This document shows, piece after piece, positions 53,271 to 63,239 of a DNA stretch of 64,000 bases. Numbering within the stretch: the stretch's first letter is position 1; each line of letters begins with the position of its first letter. The translations under genes were made by a program, and so were the position numbers. The notes below the pieces were generated by a model, which saw nothing but the letters and a program-made list of their open reading frames with translations, was not told where the DNA came from and made no database searches. This DNA is from Malachius bipustulatus. Lineage: Eukaryota; Arthropoda; Insecta; Coleoptera; Melyridae. The stretch lies in NCBI GenBank assembly GCA_910589415.1, contig OU342634.1:1612001-1676000 (forward strand), given 5' to 3'.

Positions 53271-53640
53271 TACAAAAACCTGGAATTTATCGATTAAACT
53301 GCTCTCATTGTATTTCAGTTTATATAGGACAAACTTGTAGAAACCTAGATAATATATACAATGAACACCTGAACTCTTACAGACTCAAACATCCAGAAAG
53401 ATCAAATTTTACAAAACACTTAATAGAAAACAATCAAGCAGTGGAGAACGCTATGTGTCTAGCTGTTCATTTATCACTGTGTATTGTTGTTTATCTAACA
53501 GCAAACAACAAGATTAACTTACTTCATCACTGGGATCATTATTTAAAATTAAATTTTCTTGAATCTTTAGAGATCCACAGACATTTACATAATCAACAAT
53601 ACACAGTGATAAATGAACAGCTAGACATACCGTGTGACAA
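53271..53640 (+). pseudogene. Penelope-like element C-terminus (GIY-YIG)
   Basis: The frame reads PGIYRLNCSHCISVYIGQTC, then EHLNSYRLKHPERSNFTKHL, the GIY-YIG endonuclease with its CxxC insert found at the C-terminus of Penelope-like retroelements. After a short inverted patch, LESLEIHRHLHNQQYTVINE continues with the expected end. The RT domain is absent, and the patch near 53448-53490 is the complement of the element's own end. Confidence 0.7.
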
Positions 53641-54640
53641 GTTTCAAAGCAGAACATAGGCGAATAGCATGGGAAATCACATATTTGCAGTTTATTTCTC
53701 ACCACTTTTATCTACAAGAATGGTAATGGTGTCTATCGAAAGAGAATTATTTTTTGAACATGTTGATACCAGATACTTAATAATTAACAGTTTCTTTGTG
53801 ATACCAGATTAGATTAACTTGAACTTTTCAAAATCAATAGTGTGAGCGGCCATGACATGCCTAGTTCGAATAATTTTGTTACTGTCAAAACAAACATTTT
53901 TAATCCACGTTTCCCTGAAAGGATTGTCAATGAGTAATAATAATGGCTATTCTAATGCGGGACGCGTGTTTATCGCCGTGGTACTATTAACTGGCCGGTC
54001 AGATCTCTCGATTTAGCACCTTTCCTTACTGTGACTTTTCTTGGGATCTTGGGGTTACCCTAAAAACAAAATTTACAGAGCTAGACATTGCCGAATGTGC
54101 AATCGTTAATAACCAACAACTCGGACATGTTCGAAGCGCAATTTATAAAAGGGTGGGAATATTAATTTCAATATGAAGGACTATTTGAATATTTGTTGTA
54201 GTTATTGTTTTAGTTCAATTATATTACGTGTTTATTTTTCATAGTCAATTTTTGGTAAAACAAAATGATGGTAAATGAGGATTTTCGTAATTTTTTAATG
54301 ATGTTCAATCAGAATTAAAATAAATTAAATAATTGAAAATATTTGCTTTGACAGTATGACAGTGAAAAGATATCCGAGTTTAGAATGTCATGGCTGCTCA
54401 TGTTTTAATTTTTAAAATGTTTAAGATATTCTGCCATGATAGAAAACTGTTAATTAGTAGGTATTTTGGTATCAGCATGTTCAGAAAATAATTCTCTTTC
54501 GATAGATACCATTACCATTCTTGTAGGTAAAAGTGGTGAGAAATAAACTGCAAATATGTGATTTCCCATGCTATTCGCCTATGTTCTGCTTTGAAACTTG
54601 TCACTCGGTATAGCGTTCTCCACGGCTTGATTTTTTTCTT
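53631..54640. repeat. inverted arms of Penelope-like 3' region
   Basis: About 53631-53775 (GAACATAGGCGAATAGCATG and GGAAATCACATATTTGCAG) is inverted at 54465-54612. A further inverse match joins 53430-53448 to 54612-54640. The space between contains a decayed transposase piece. Inverted joined copies are common in Penelope-like elements. Confidence 0.75.
53950..54170 (+). pseudogene. relic of Tc1/mariner-type transposase C-terminus
   Basis: Across frames the text resembles the widespread RRGTINWPxRSPDLxPxDFFLWG-like end of DD(34)E/D transposases: R-G-T-I-N-W-P-V-R-S-L-D-L-A-P, then a frameshifted FLGILG and KTKFTELDIAECAIVNNQ. It has stops and shifts and is only a fossil. Confidence 0.45.
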
Positions 54641-54788
54641 GATATCAACAACTACGAAGTTTCTGAAGAAATTACAATATTATGATCTAGTTAGTTCAGA
54701 TAAAAATTCACTTAAATCTAGTTACTTGTTTTATGATCACTTAGGTTACCATACAGTTGCTATGTGAGTATATCAATAATTTTCTTTA

Positions 54789-54830
54789 CATATGTCTGAA
54801 GATGCTACTTTAAAAGTAGCGAAACACCTG
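54789..54830 (+). ncRNA. hammerhead-ribozyme-like motif
   Basis: CTGAAGATGCTACTTTAAAA followed by GTAGCGAAACACCTGTAAC has the hammerhead core order: CTGAxGA, a 7-bp stem II (TGCTACT-like with AGTAGC) and GAAA, then a tiny stem III (ACA CC TGT) and a TA before the possible cleavage point. Such minimal hammerheads are known from Penelope-like elements, and this one sits at the end of such an element. Stem I was not verified. Confidence 0.5.
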
Positions 54831-54869
54831 TAACGTTTATATTATCCGTCAGTATACAGTATAATTTTT

Positions 54870-55098
54870 TTAAACATCAGTGTTTTATTTATCATTCATC
54901 AGTTTGCAGAGATTCTACAAAGTAAGTGTTGAACACATATTTTTATAAAATATTATGGAATAATTAATTACTTGCTGCTGCATACGTCGTCTGTTGAAAG
55001 GATCAATACTGACAAAACTTTTATTCGAGCAAGAAGGCCATTATTACTTTGTTATGAATACTTATAAACAGATATTATTCTTGAATAGCTAATTTTTT
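54870..55098. other. repeat terminus shared with 3.95 kb
   Basis: GCAGAGATTCTACAAAGTAA and flanking sequence recur at 3951-4021. The remainder up to 55098 holds nothing that I recognise. Confidence 0.45.
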
Positions 55099-55128
55099 CT
55101 AATTATTAATGTTTGTTATTTCACTCAC

Positions 55129-55398
55129 CGATCTGTAGTAATATGCATGAGCAACTGTAAGCAATGACGGTAATGCTAAGAAAATATAAAAGGCAAAGTG
55201 TTTTATAAAGAACAAATAGTTGATGTTGTCCGGATTATCTCCTTCGGGCCATAACAAAATTTTCTGCAAATATTTTGTCACCGACTTAGCTTGATGCTCA
55301 AGAGAATCCATGTCGACAACAGTTTTGCCAGTATTGTAAAACTGGTATCTCTGTTTATGAGTTTCCGGTGGACTATTATTTATTACGATCGATTTCAT
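55129..55398 (-). CDS. odorant-receptor-like gene, first exon
   Basis: Starting at ATG 55398 this encodes MKSIVINNSPPETHKQRYQF, a SLEHQAKSVTKYLQKILLWP segment and the membrane-spanning FFIKHFAFYIFLALPSLLTV, ending YYYRS at the donor TCG|GTGAGT (55128). The layout (short cytosolic N-terminus, LxLWPE motif, first membrane helix) is that of insect odorant receptors. Phase is 0 at the donor. An ATG at 55464 is in frame, but lies within the end of the inserted DIRS element. No later exon was found downstream on the - strand in this window, so the gene may be broken or have a very long intron. Confidence 0.6.
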
Positions 55399-56039
55399 AT
55401 TAATGCAAAAAATCTCAAATTCATCATTATACAAATGGCGAATCAATAATAATAGAAAGAACAAACGACTTACCTGAAGGATGTTCGTTCTTTATTATAC
55501 GAGATGAGTCTTTTCCAAATATGAACACATTAGTATAACACATTTCCGGTGTGTCCGGGACTTCACAGTTGAAAGTAGATACTTGAATTATAAACAAATC
55601 CGCTCACGGCTTCTCCGACACATGCTGCCTCAGAACACGGCTTGTGTCCGCGTAATTGTTAATCACTAAAGGGGGAAAGACCGGGACGGAAGGTTCGAAG
55701 TATTTGGAAAAGACTCATCTCGTATAATAAAGAACGAACATCCTTCAGGTAAGTCATTTGTTCTTTCTATTATACATCGATTTCGTCTTTTCCAAATATG
55801 AACACATTAGTATTTGTTTACAGAGCGGGTGATTAACAATCCGAAGAGATTAAGAACATTAGTAAGAACAATTGAATAGATATATTATCTATGAGTAGCA
55901 TAAAGAATCGATAAACAATCGATAAGAGAAAACCAATATAAGTAACTAGAATTTTGATAATTGAGAATGAGTGACATAAGAAAGTAGGAACGTAATACTC
56001 GTAGAAACGGAAATAATCGAATAATAGACTACTAGGGCC

Positions 56040-56400
56040 AGTAGGTACACGTCAGGAGGTGATTATTTCCGAGTAAAAAGGGGGCACTGGCAATGCCTGG
56101 AACTGGGTTGGATTGGGCCTGTTACAGGACCTAGCCATGGCGGTTCTTCGCAGACCAGCCGACAGGCTTCGGGATTGCATTGAGGACAACTCCAGCACGG
56201 CTTGCCACTGAAGTCGCTGCATGATGGTAGCTATGGCTTTTGAAAAGTTCGCCATCAATGTCACTTAAACCAGCGGCTGAGCGTTCAGTGTCAAGGCCAC
56301 GCAGGATTTTTTTCCCTGATACTAATCGCGTTCCAGCAGCAGTTGTTCTGATTTCTAAATGAGGTCCATCCACTCTGTTGAAACCCAGTTGCAGTTGGTG
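56040..56400 (-). pseudogene. DIRS tyrosine recombinase fragment
   Basis: The - strand reads LFKSHSYHHAATSVASRAGV and NAIPKPVGWSAK, matching the HxxR/H..S..GW block of DIRS/Ngaro tyrosine recombinases (SHSxRHAATSxA...GW). The arginine of the usual R-H pair is replaced by histidine, and stops follow. Confidence 0.6.
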
Positions 56401-57059
56401 TGAGTTGACTTAAGCGAAGTGTAATTCCTCCAAGCGAAGTGTAATTCCTCCGGTGTCAGACGTCCAACCTGGTGCTAGGCTTGGCTGTGAGTTATAACAC
56501 GAGCGAGGGATCCCAGGTGGGTGAGTACCGGGGATATGTAGGGCGTATTTTTAAAAATCTCTCTCTTCACAAGACTTATGTATGATGAGAGCGGGCAGGC
56601 CTAAGAGAATTCATACAATGGGACGAATTCTGCGGCGTGAAGAGGGTGCTCAGGAAGGCATTATGAAATGCGTTATAGTGAGATGCTATTATGTGGGTTC
56701 TCTTGGCAGGATGAATGCCTTAGATAGTCCCAGAGTACCCCGAGTAATGTTTCAAGGTGTTTTTAACATAACCGGGATGGCCGTTTTTGGGCACCTCTTT
56801 CCGTAGAAAGGATTGCCGGGTAATAGGCGACTAAGAGGGGAAATTTCCCACAGAGTGGGCTGTCAATATAAGTTGATTCAGTATTAGGTACTGAAAGTCT
56901 CTGGTAAGGTGAGATTTTTTTTTCACTCCACCCAATTTGTTGATATATGAAATTGCTATTAACAAGCCGTAAAGAATGTTAGAATTTGTTAGAATTTGTT
57001 AGAGAGCAGTAAATCGATAAGTTATGTGAGTTGTTTCGTAACCCTATAAAACTACAGTT

Positions 57060-57412
57060 TCGTAGGAGAGAACTAGCTCTTTCCTCGGGTAATAAGAAAC
57101 CCAGAAGGTCTACCGCAAACGGGGCATCCTGTATCATTGGAATTCCTTTGATTAATAATTAGCAATAAACAATCATCTAAGTGATTGACGCAACCGATGT
57201 CGAGAGAACATAACTGACTTAGAGCCAGTTTAGGATCCCAAGTGAAATATAATGCCCCGTGCAGAGACCGAAGGGTACGGCATGTGTATAAGCATGCTGC
57301 GTTGTGAAACTCGAAGTTCGAGTATTTCCTGAATGACGCGTGAATACGAATCATGATTGTAATAAGCGTCCATCAGATCTATTTCCGTTAGGAAACAATC
57401 AAAAGGAGGCAA
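57060..57412 (-). pseudogene. DIRS reverse transcriptase fragment
   Basis: Frames on the - strand contain TEIDLMDAYYN (RT motif A), SFRKYSNFEF and GCVNHLDDCLLL (motif C, the xxDD box), then a zinc-like CPVCGRPSGFL. The order fits a DIRS-type RT with frameshifts. Confidence 0.6.
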
Positions 57413-57832
57413 ATGTTTTATAGGTTTCTAGATTACAATGATTACAATGAGGGGATTCTTTTAGAAACTGGTTCTTCATTAGGCTTAATATGACGAGAAA
57501 AAAATTCCCTTCGAGTGTGTTGACATGTAATTGTTACACCGTTACGTACCTAACAGCTCCGATCCCTTATTTATTTATATTTTTTCACGTGAGGTAAACT
57601 GAGTGGTGAATTGGATTCGAGGAATTTTTTTTTTTAATGGGTTAGAAGTTGATTTTGTAACCCTTGATCCAATTAAGTACCTCAACAGGATAGCTTGCCA
57701 ATCATATCTGATCCAGTCAAGTATAACAGTATTATTCTTGTTCAAGTATCTAATTTCAACTGTGAAGTCCCGGACACACCGGAAATGTGTTATACTAATG
57801 TGTTTATATTTGGAAAAGACGAGATCGATGTA

Positions 57833-59020
57833 TAATTATTTTCCTAAACTGAAAATATCTACAGCGGACTGTTTAGGCTCATCAAATGGTCAATTTCTAT
57901 TGGTAGGAGAAGCATTCTTGAGGTTTTTCAAGAATAATAACAATAACGAAACCAGGCCTCAACCGTAATGTATTCATGTGATTCCTTCATAAATCAATAT
58001 ATGTCTGGTTATAATCATTGTGCTCAAAATAACCGTAATCAATTAAATTAAAAATTAATCAAATTAAGAGAAGAGAATTTATAGGTTTTATAACTTTTGG
58101 TTCAGGGTCATAATGAACCAAATCAAACTGTGACTTTTCACAATGGTCTGGTCAAATTGGAAAAACATATTGATCTGGCCTTTCCTACACCGGTTGTAGA
58201 TAATAGTCCAGTGATTTAAGCTTAAATTAGGTAAGAATCTCGGAATTCGAGATACCCAGCTGTAAGTCTGTAAATACTTGTATATTGACACCCTAAAAGT
58301 TGTCTCAAAACCTACATGTGGTAGGGTGTACGCAACTATTAAATTTCAAGGTCAAAGGTCATAAAAATCGGTTTCTGGAGATTTTTTTGTAAATATCTCA
58401 TTTGCTATGGGTTTTTTGCTATTTGTATTTATTATCAATATTGTAGAATACAAAATTCTCTACAAATTTTAATTTTAATAAGGCTTTGCTTGCGCTACCG
58501 ACGTCTGGGGCAAACCCTGTTTCGAGATTCCATTACCAAAATAAACCAGAGCTATCTAGATTTTTGAATAGGCCTATGATGTTATGTCAAAAAAACTGTT
58601 AGGAAATGGGAAGGTTTTTATAATTAACACAAGCGAATTAAATTTGAGACGTTTATTACTCAGTCCATAATACAGAAATAAATTTTAATTTACTTTATTA
58701 TAAATTATATTTTATTTGTTGGTCGACGATAATTATTCTTATCAAATTGCAGGAACGTGAATCACCTTGACATCTTGACGTAGTTCTTCCATAGAGTGTC
58801 AATTATTCTTAGCCAAAGTACCTACATTTTATTAGCAGTATTTTGAAGGATGACAGGCGGAAGAAGTTACTGATAGTCAAGAGTTATTTTTGTCAAAATC
58901 GTTTCAATAAGTTGACTTTTCGATTTCCCTAAAATTTACGACTACACCGGGTGTACCACTTAAGAACCAACCCTTGAAACGATACGAGGTCTGTTAGATG
59001 AGGCAAAAGTTAAAATTTTT
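57833..59020. other. spacer, nothing recognised
   Basis: No supported gene or repeat boundary. Short ORFs are AT-rich and have no recognisable domain. Confidence 0.35.
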
Positions 59021-59179
59021 ATTCTTATTAATAATATGTAACAAAATGTAATATCACTTCAAGCATTGCAAAAATGTGCTGAAAAGCTAATTTTAGTTTG
59101 TATCTTTTTTATTATTAGTAAAAAGTTAACATTATACATTCAGAATAATAATAAGTACATCAGCCAAGTTGATCACTCT

Positions 59180-59262
<83 letters not shown>
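59180..59262. repeat. (AAT)n microsatellite
   Basis: About 27 uninterrupted AAT/ATA/TAA units. It directly abuts the start of the R4/Dong-type LINE and is read as poly-asparagine in that frame. Confidence 0.95.
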
Positions 59263-59263
<1 letters not shown>

Positions 59264-62200
59264 CCTAATGGGACAGAAGCTCAACAGGATACACCAGCTA
59301 CACTAAATGAAGACCCAATTCCGCAAGCAACACCAACCACTAATGAAACAGAAAATCGACAAAATACAACAACTGCGCTAAATGAAAACTCAATACCAAG
59401 ATCAATACCAACAACTATACCACCACAAGAAATTATAAACGAAATAGAAACAAATATAATTAAGTGGAGAGGATCAAACCCTAACACCAGACCAAGCCTT
59501 CCCAGACTGAACATAAGCAGTCACTCACAACAAATCATAAAGATAGTTAACGAAGACATCATTAAGAAATATATCAATGTAGATACAAATCTAGAAGAGC
59601 TACACCTCGTCATATATGCCTGTGCCACCGCAATTCTAACCCTTAACAAACAGAAGATAATAAACAACCACAACAATAAACCGAAAACTTTCAAAAAGCC
59701 AAACTGGAAAATCAGACTGGAGAAAAAAATAGAATTCCTCAGAAAAGAAATCGGTAGAATGACACAATATCTTAATGGAAACAACAGCAAAAAACTAATA
59801 AAACACTTCAGCCAGTCAAACTCCAACAAAACAAATGTTACAATAGAAACACTAGAATCATTAAAACAAAAGCTCGCACTCTACGCAGCCAGACTAAAAC
59901 GTTACACCCGATCAAATGACAGGAAAAATCAAAACAATATTTTTAAAAACAGAGAGAAAACATTTTATAATAATGTGTGCAACAAGGTAACAGACATCAA
60001 TATAAAACCACCATCCAAAGAACAAATAACAGAATTTTGGAGCAACATATAGTCAAACCCAACCCATCATAATGACAAAGCAGAATGGATCAAACAGGAA
60101 ATACGCAAACAGCAGAAAACACCTCAACAAACAGACTACGAAATCACTCAAGAAGAATTAAGCCACACAATCAGAAAAACACAAAACTGGAAGTGCCCAG
60201 GCCCAGACAAACTACACAACTACTGGTATAAACAGTTCACTTCAGTCCATACAAACCTTGCCAACCAAATAAACAATATAATCCAAAACCCACATCTCAT
60301 GCCACACTTCCTCACAGAGGGCACAACATACATAAAACCTAAAAACCAACAAACAGAAAACCCAGCCAACTACAGACCCATCACGTGTCTATCCACTTTA
60401 TATAAAATAATTACAGCCATCGTGTGTAACAAAATAGAGAATCACCTTACTACAAACAACATTCTCACCGAAGAACAGAAGGGATGCCGCAGAGGCGGCA
60501 AAGGCTGTAAGGAACAGCTAATAATAGACACCACCATAATGAAACAAGCAGAAAAAGATAAGAAAAATATCCACATTGCCTACATAGACTATAAAAAAGC
60601 TTTCGACATGATACCACACAGCTGGCTTTCGAAAATCCTGCAGATCTACAAAATACACCCCATAATCGAACAATTCTTAACAACAATCATGAATAATTGG
60701 AGAACAAAAATCATCCTAACCACAAATTCAGAAATCATACAAACGGACCAGATAAATATCCGACGTGGTATTTTCCAGGGAGACGCATTGAGCGCCTTAT
60801 GGTTCTGCCTCTCTCTGAATCCATTATCAAACACTCTCAATAACACCAAACTTGGATACCAAATCAAACATAACAAACGGGTTATCTACATCATAAACCA
60901 TCTAATGTATATAGACGGCATTAAAATCTACACATCAACGCGACCACAATTACAACAGTTACTCGGAACAATAGAAACAATATCAACAGACATAAAAATG
61001 GAGTTCGGAGTAGACAAATGCAAAACACTTCACCTGGAAAAGGGGAAACTAACTCAGGAACCAAATCATCAAGTACTGAATAATCAAACATTGCAACAAC
61101 TACACCCTAATGACCTGTATAAATATCTGGGATTTCAACAAAGCTTCAAACTTAATCACACCGAAATAAAATCACAGCTCCAGGCAGAATATGAAAAAAG
61201 ACTAAATCAACTTCTTAAAACACACTTGAACTCGGGAAATCTGTTTAAAGCCATTAACACCTACGCGATCCCCATTCTCACCTACTCCTTCAGAATCATC
61301 AAATGGTCGACCACAGACCTGGAAAATATAAACATACGAACAAGAACTGCCCTAACGAAAAATAGAATACTGCACCCCAACTCATGTAAGGAAAGATTCA
61401 ACATAAGCAGAAAAGAAGGAGGGAGAGGAATAATAGACCTACATTCACTACATGCCAAACAATTGAATTCACTCCAGACATACTTCCGTTCAAAAGAACA
61501 CAAACTACACAAAGCAATAATAGTGCATACTGACAAGAACTACACACCGCTGAATCTTCATTCACAAACACCAACTGATCAACATCCAAGAACAGTCGAA
61601 CAAAAAAAAGAGATATGGTCCTCTAAGGCTCTACATGGCAGACACTACAATCAAGTCAATAACTCCAACATTAACAAAAAGCTGTCGTATAGATTTTTGG
61701 AAAACGGCCTTCTCTTCCCTGAAACCGAAGGCTTTCTTCTTGCCATCCAGGACCAAGTAATTGCCACCAATAACTACAGAAAGCACATATTAAAAGATGC
61801 AACAATAGTCAGTGACGCATGTAGAAAATGCCAACAATTTCCAGAGACAATAATAGATCACATCACCTCTGGTTGCAAGCTCCTTGCAGGAACTGCATAT
61901 ACTGATAGACACAACACAGTAGCAAAAATAATACACCAAGCCATTGGACTCCACTACAATCTTCATGCAGACTCTCAACCCTACTACAAATACACACCGC
62001 AAACAATACTGGAAAATCAGGATCACAAATTATATTGGGACCTCACCATCCAAACTGATAAAACAATCATGCACAATAGGCCAGATATCACGCTTGTAAA
62101 TAAAAAAGAAAACGTAACATTCATCATTGACATCGCAGTTCCATCAGACTCCAACATAACAAATAAATACGCAGAAAAGAAAACTAAATCTCAACCATTA

Positions 62201-62401
62201 GCCATAGAAGCTGAAAGGATATGGAAACAGAAATCGATTTACATCTTACCCTTTATAATATCAGTAACTGGAATCACGCCGCACACATTCACACAACATC
62301 TCACACAACTCCGGCTGCCACATTACATACATACACAGACGCAAAAAGCAACGATACTTCAAACATGCAACATCACTCTAAACTTCTTAAATCAAAGATA
62401 A
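59263..62401 (+). pseudogene. R4/Dong-type polyprotein, one stop and RT defect
   Basis: One frame runs through both halves; TAG at 60050-60052 interrupts it. Upstream is a basic region (KPNWKIRLEKKIEFLRKEIG). Downstream come CPGPDKLHNYWYK, NYRPITCLSTLYKI, RT motif A (AYIDYKKAFDMIPHSW), RRGIFQGDALSALWFCLSLN, motif C as YIDG, a C-x2-C-H-C zinc region (CRKCQQFPETIIDHITSGC) and the endonuclease PD...D box (RPDITLV...IDIAVPSD). In motif C the second Asp is Gly (GGC at 60917-60919). The copy is inactive. The apparent ATG at 59066 lies before the microsatellite and is not the true start. Confidence 0.82.
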
Positions 62402-62500
62402 TGAAATCTGTGTAGACTTGGCCTGAGCCCGTCTGCATGGATAATCTCACCAGCTATGATGCTCAGAATGCTGAGAATAAATTGAATAATAATTATTATA
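59263..62500 (+). mobile_element. R4/Dong-type LINE at TAA repeat
   Basis: A 5'-truncated element begins right at the end of the (AAT)n array and ends in TTGAATAATAATTATTATAT. Elements of the R4/Dong group prefer (TAA)n targets, which this location matches. It encodes one long frame with a restriction-like endonuclease rather than an AP endonuclease. Confidence 0.8.
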
Positions 62501-62721
62501 TTATGTAACAAAGTTAAGAACAGACAGGTGAAGTGATTTTAAGTTGAGCTTGTTTCTAAGACGTGGGGCTCGCTCAGTTATTGAACGAGTCGAAATTGAT
62601 GTAGGTACAAACTTGATAAGACGCAATTCCAGACGATCCGTTCTCAAATCCGATTCAGTCCTACGTTGTGTTCTAATTTAAAAATTTATTATTCCGATTA
62701 ATTTTATATAAGACTAACACC

Positions 62722-62930
62722 GAGTATTATAAAGGCTCATTAAGTTTACGGGCAGATTTCTGTAGCCATTCCTGAAGAAGGTATCGAGTCTATGTGATTT
62801 TTTTTTAATTTTTGCATTCCTGACATGAAAGTAATTATAAAAACGTTGATAAAAGTCATTTGACGTCGGTATTAGCTTCAAAAACGAGCACAGAAATCTG
62901 CCCGTTAGCCTAATGAGCCTTTATAATATT
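62722..62930. mobile_element. MITE with TATTATAAAGGC ends, copy 2
   Basis: Same element as 24733-24914: the outer TATTATAAAGGCTCATTA is inverted as TAATGAGCCTTTATAATA, with ACGGGCAGATTTCTGT and ACAGAAATCTGCCCGT further in. This copy has a short T-rich insertion near 62798-62815. Confidence 0.75.
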
Positions 62931-62956
62931 GGCTGTAACTCAGATCGAAGGTTGTA

Positions 62957-63016
62957 TTATCGTGCCTCTGTTGCGTTTATAAGCATCGTTGTCCCAGAAT
63001 ATGCTGCTTTGAGTAA
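62957..63016 (-). CDS. odorant-receptor-like gene, last exon
   Basis: After the acceptor CAATTTCAG the exon encodes LLKAAYSGTTMLINATEAR and TAA, nearly the stock ending LKAAYSxxTML of insect odorant receptors. It joins in phase 0 to the exon at 63074-63232 across a 57-base intron. Confidence 0.7.
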   Translation of the reverse strand, partial: LLKAAYSGTTMLINATEAR

Positions 63017-63073
63017 CTGAAATTGCGATAATTAGAAGAGACGAAAATATCAAAATTACCTGTAAGGGCATAC

Positions 63074-63232
63074 CGCCAAAAGAGTTGGAAATGACACTTC
63101 CGCAGTTGGACCTGCATAGATCGCTATTGGATTTTGTGACATCTGAAGCAATAGCAGAAAACATGTACGATCTTCGGATTTTCTCAATTTGTACCAACGC
63201 GTGTTGTACAAAGCTCTCTCAAATTCGAGACC
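63074..63232 (-). CDS. odorant-receptor-like gene, penultimate exon
   Basis: 53 codons between an acceptor (TTTCAG) and a donor GCG|GTATGC: GLEFERALYNTRWYKLRKSE and FLLLLQMSQNPIAIYAGPTA. The A-x-Y-x-T-x-W-Y motif and the LLLLxxSQ-P segment are the hallmark of the odorant receptor C-terminus near helices 6-7. A stronger-looking donor at 63062-63063 is rejected because it breaks the frame into the last exon. Upstream exons are not seen and presumably lie beyond the window end. Confidence 0.72.
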
Positions 63233-63239
63233 CTGAAAT

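Larger units (their letters stand above)
55449..57832 (-). mobile_element. DIRS-type tyrosine-recombinase retrotransposon
   Basis: Inverted terminal repeats: 55497-55575 (CTTTTCCAAATATGAACACA, GTGTGTCCGGGACTTCACAG) against 57751-57832. At 55700-55810 lies an internal complementary region that joins the complement of the outer right end (GAACATCCTTCAGGTAAGTC) to a copy of the outer left end (ATACATCGATTTCGTCTTTT), as in DIRS-1. The interior has RT and tyrosine-recombinase relics on the - strand, and no LTR or DDE integrase. It is truncated: the full RT and Gag are missing. Confidence 0.75.

Noticed and set aside
55399..55464. Upstream in-frame ATG (55464) as start of the receptor exon
   Set aside because: Those codons coincide with the end of the DIRS element (GTTCTTTCTATTATT), so they are not ancestral receptor sequence.
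59066..59262. ATG 59066 as the start of a poly-asparagine protein
   Set aside because: The asparagines are the (AAT)n target array; the real retroelement coding region begins after it.
63061..63063. Strong-looking donor CAG|GTAATT for the penultimate receptor exon
   Set aside because: Using it leaves phase 2 and breaks the frame of the last exon; GCG|GTATGC at 63074 gives a continuous receptor ending.
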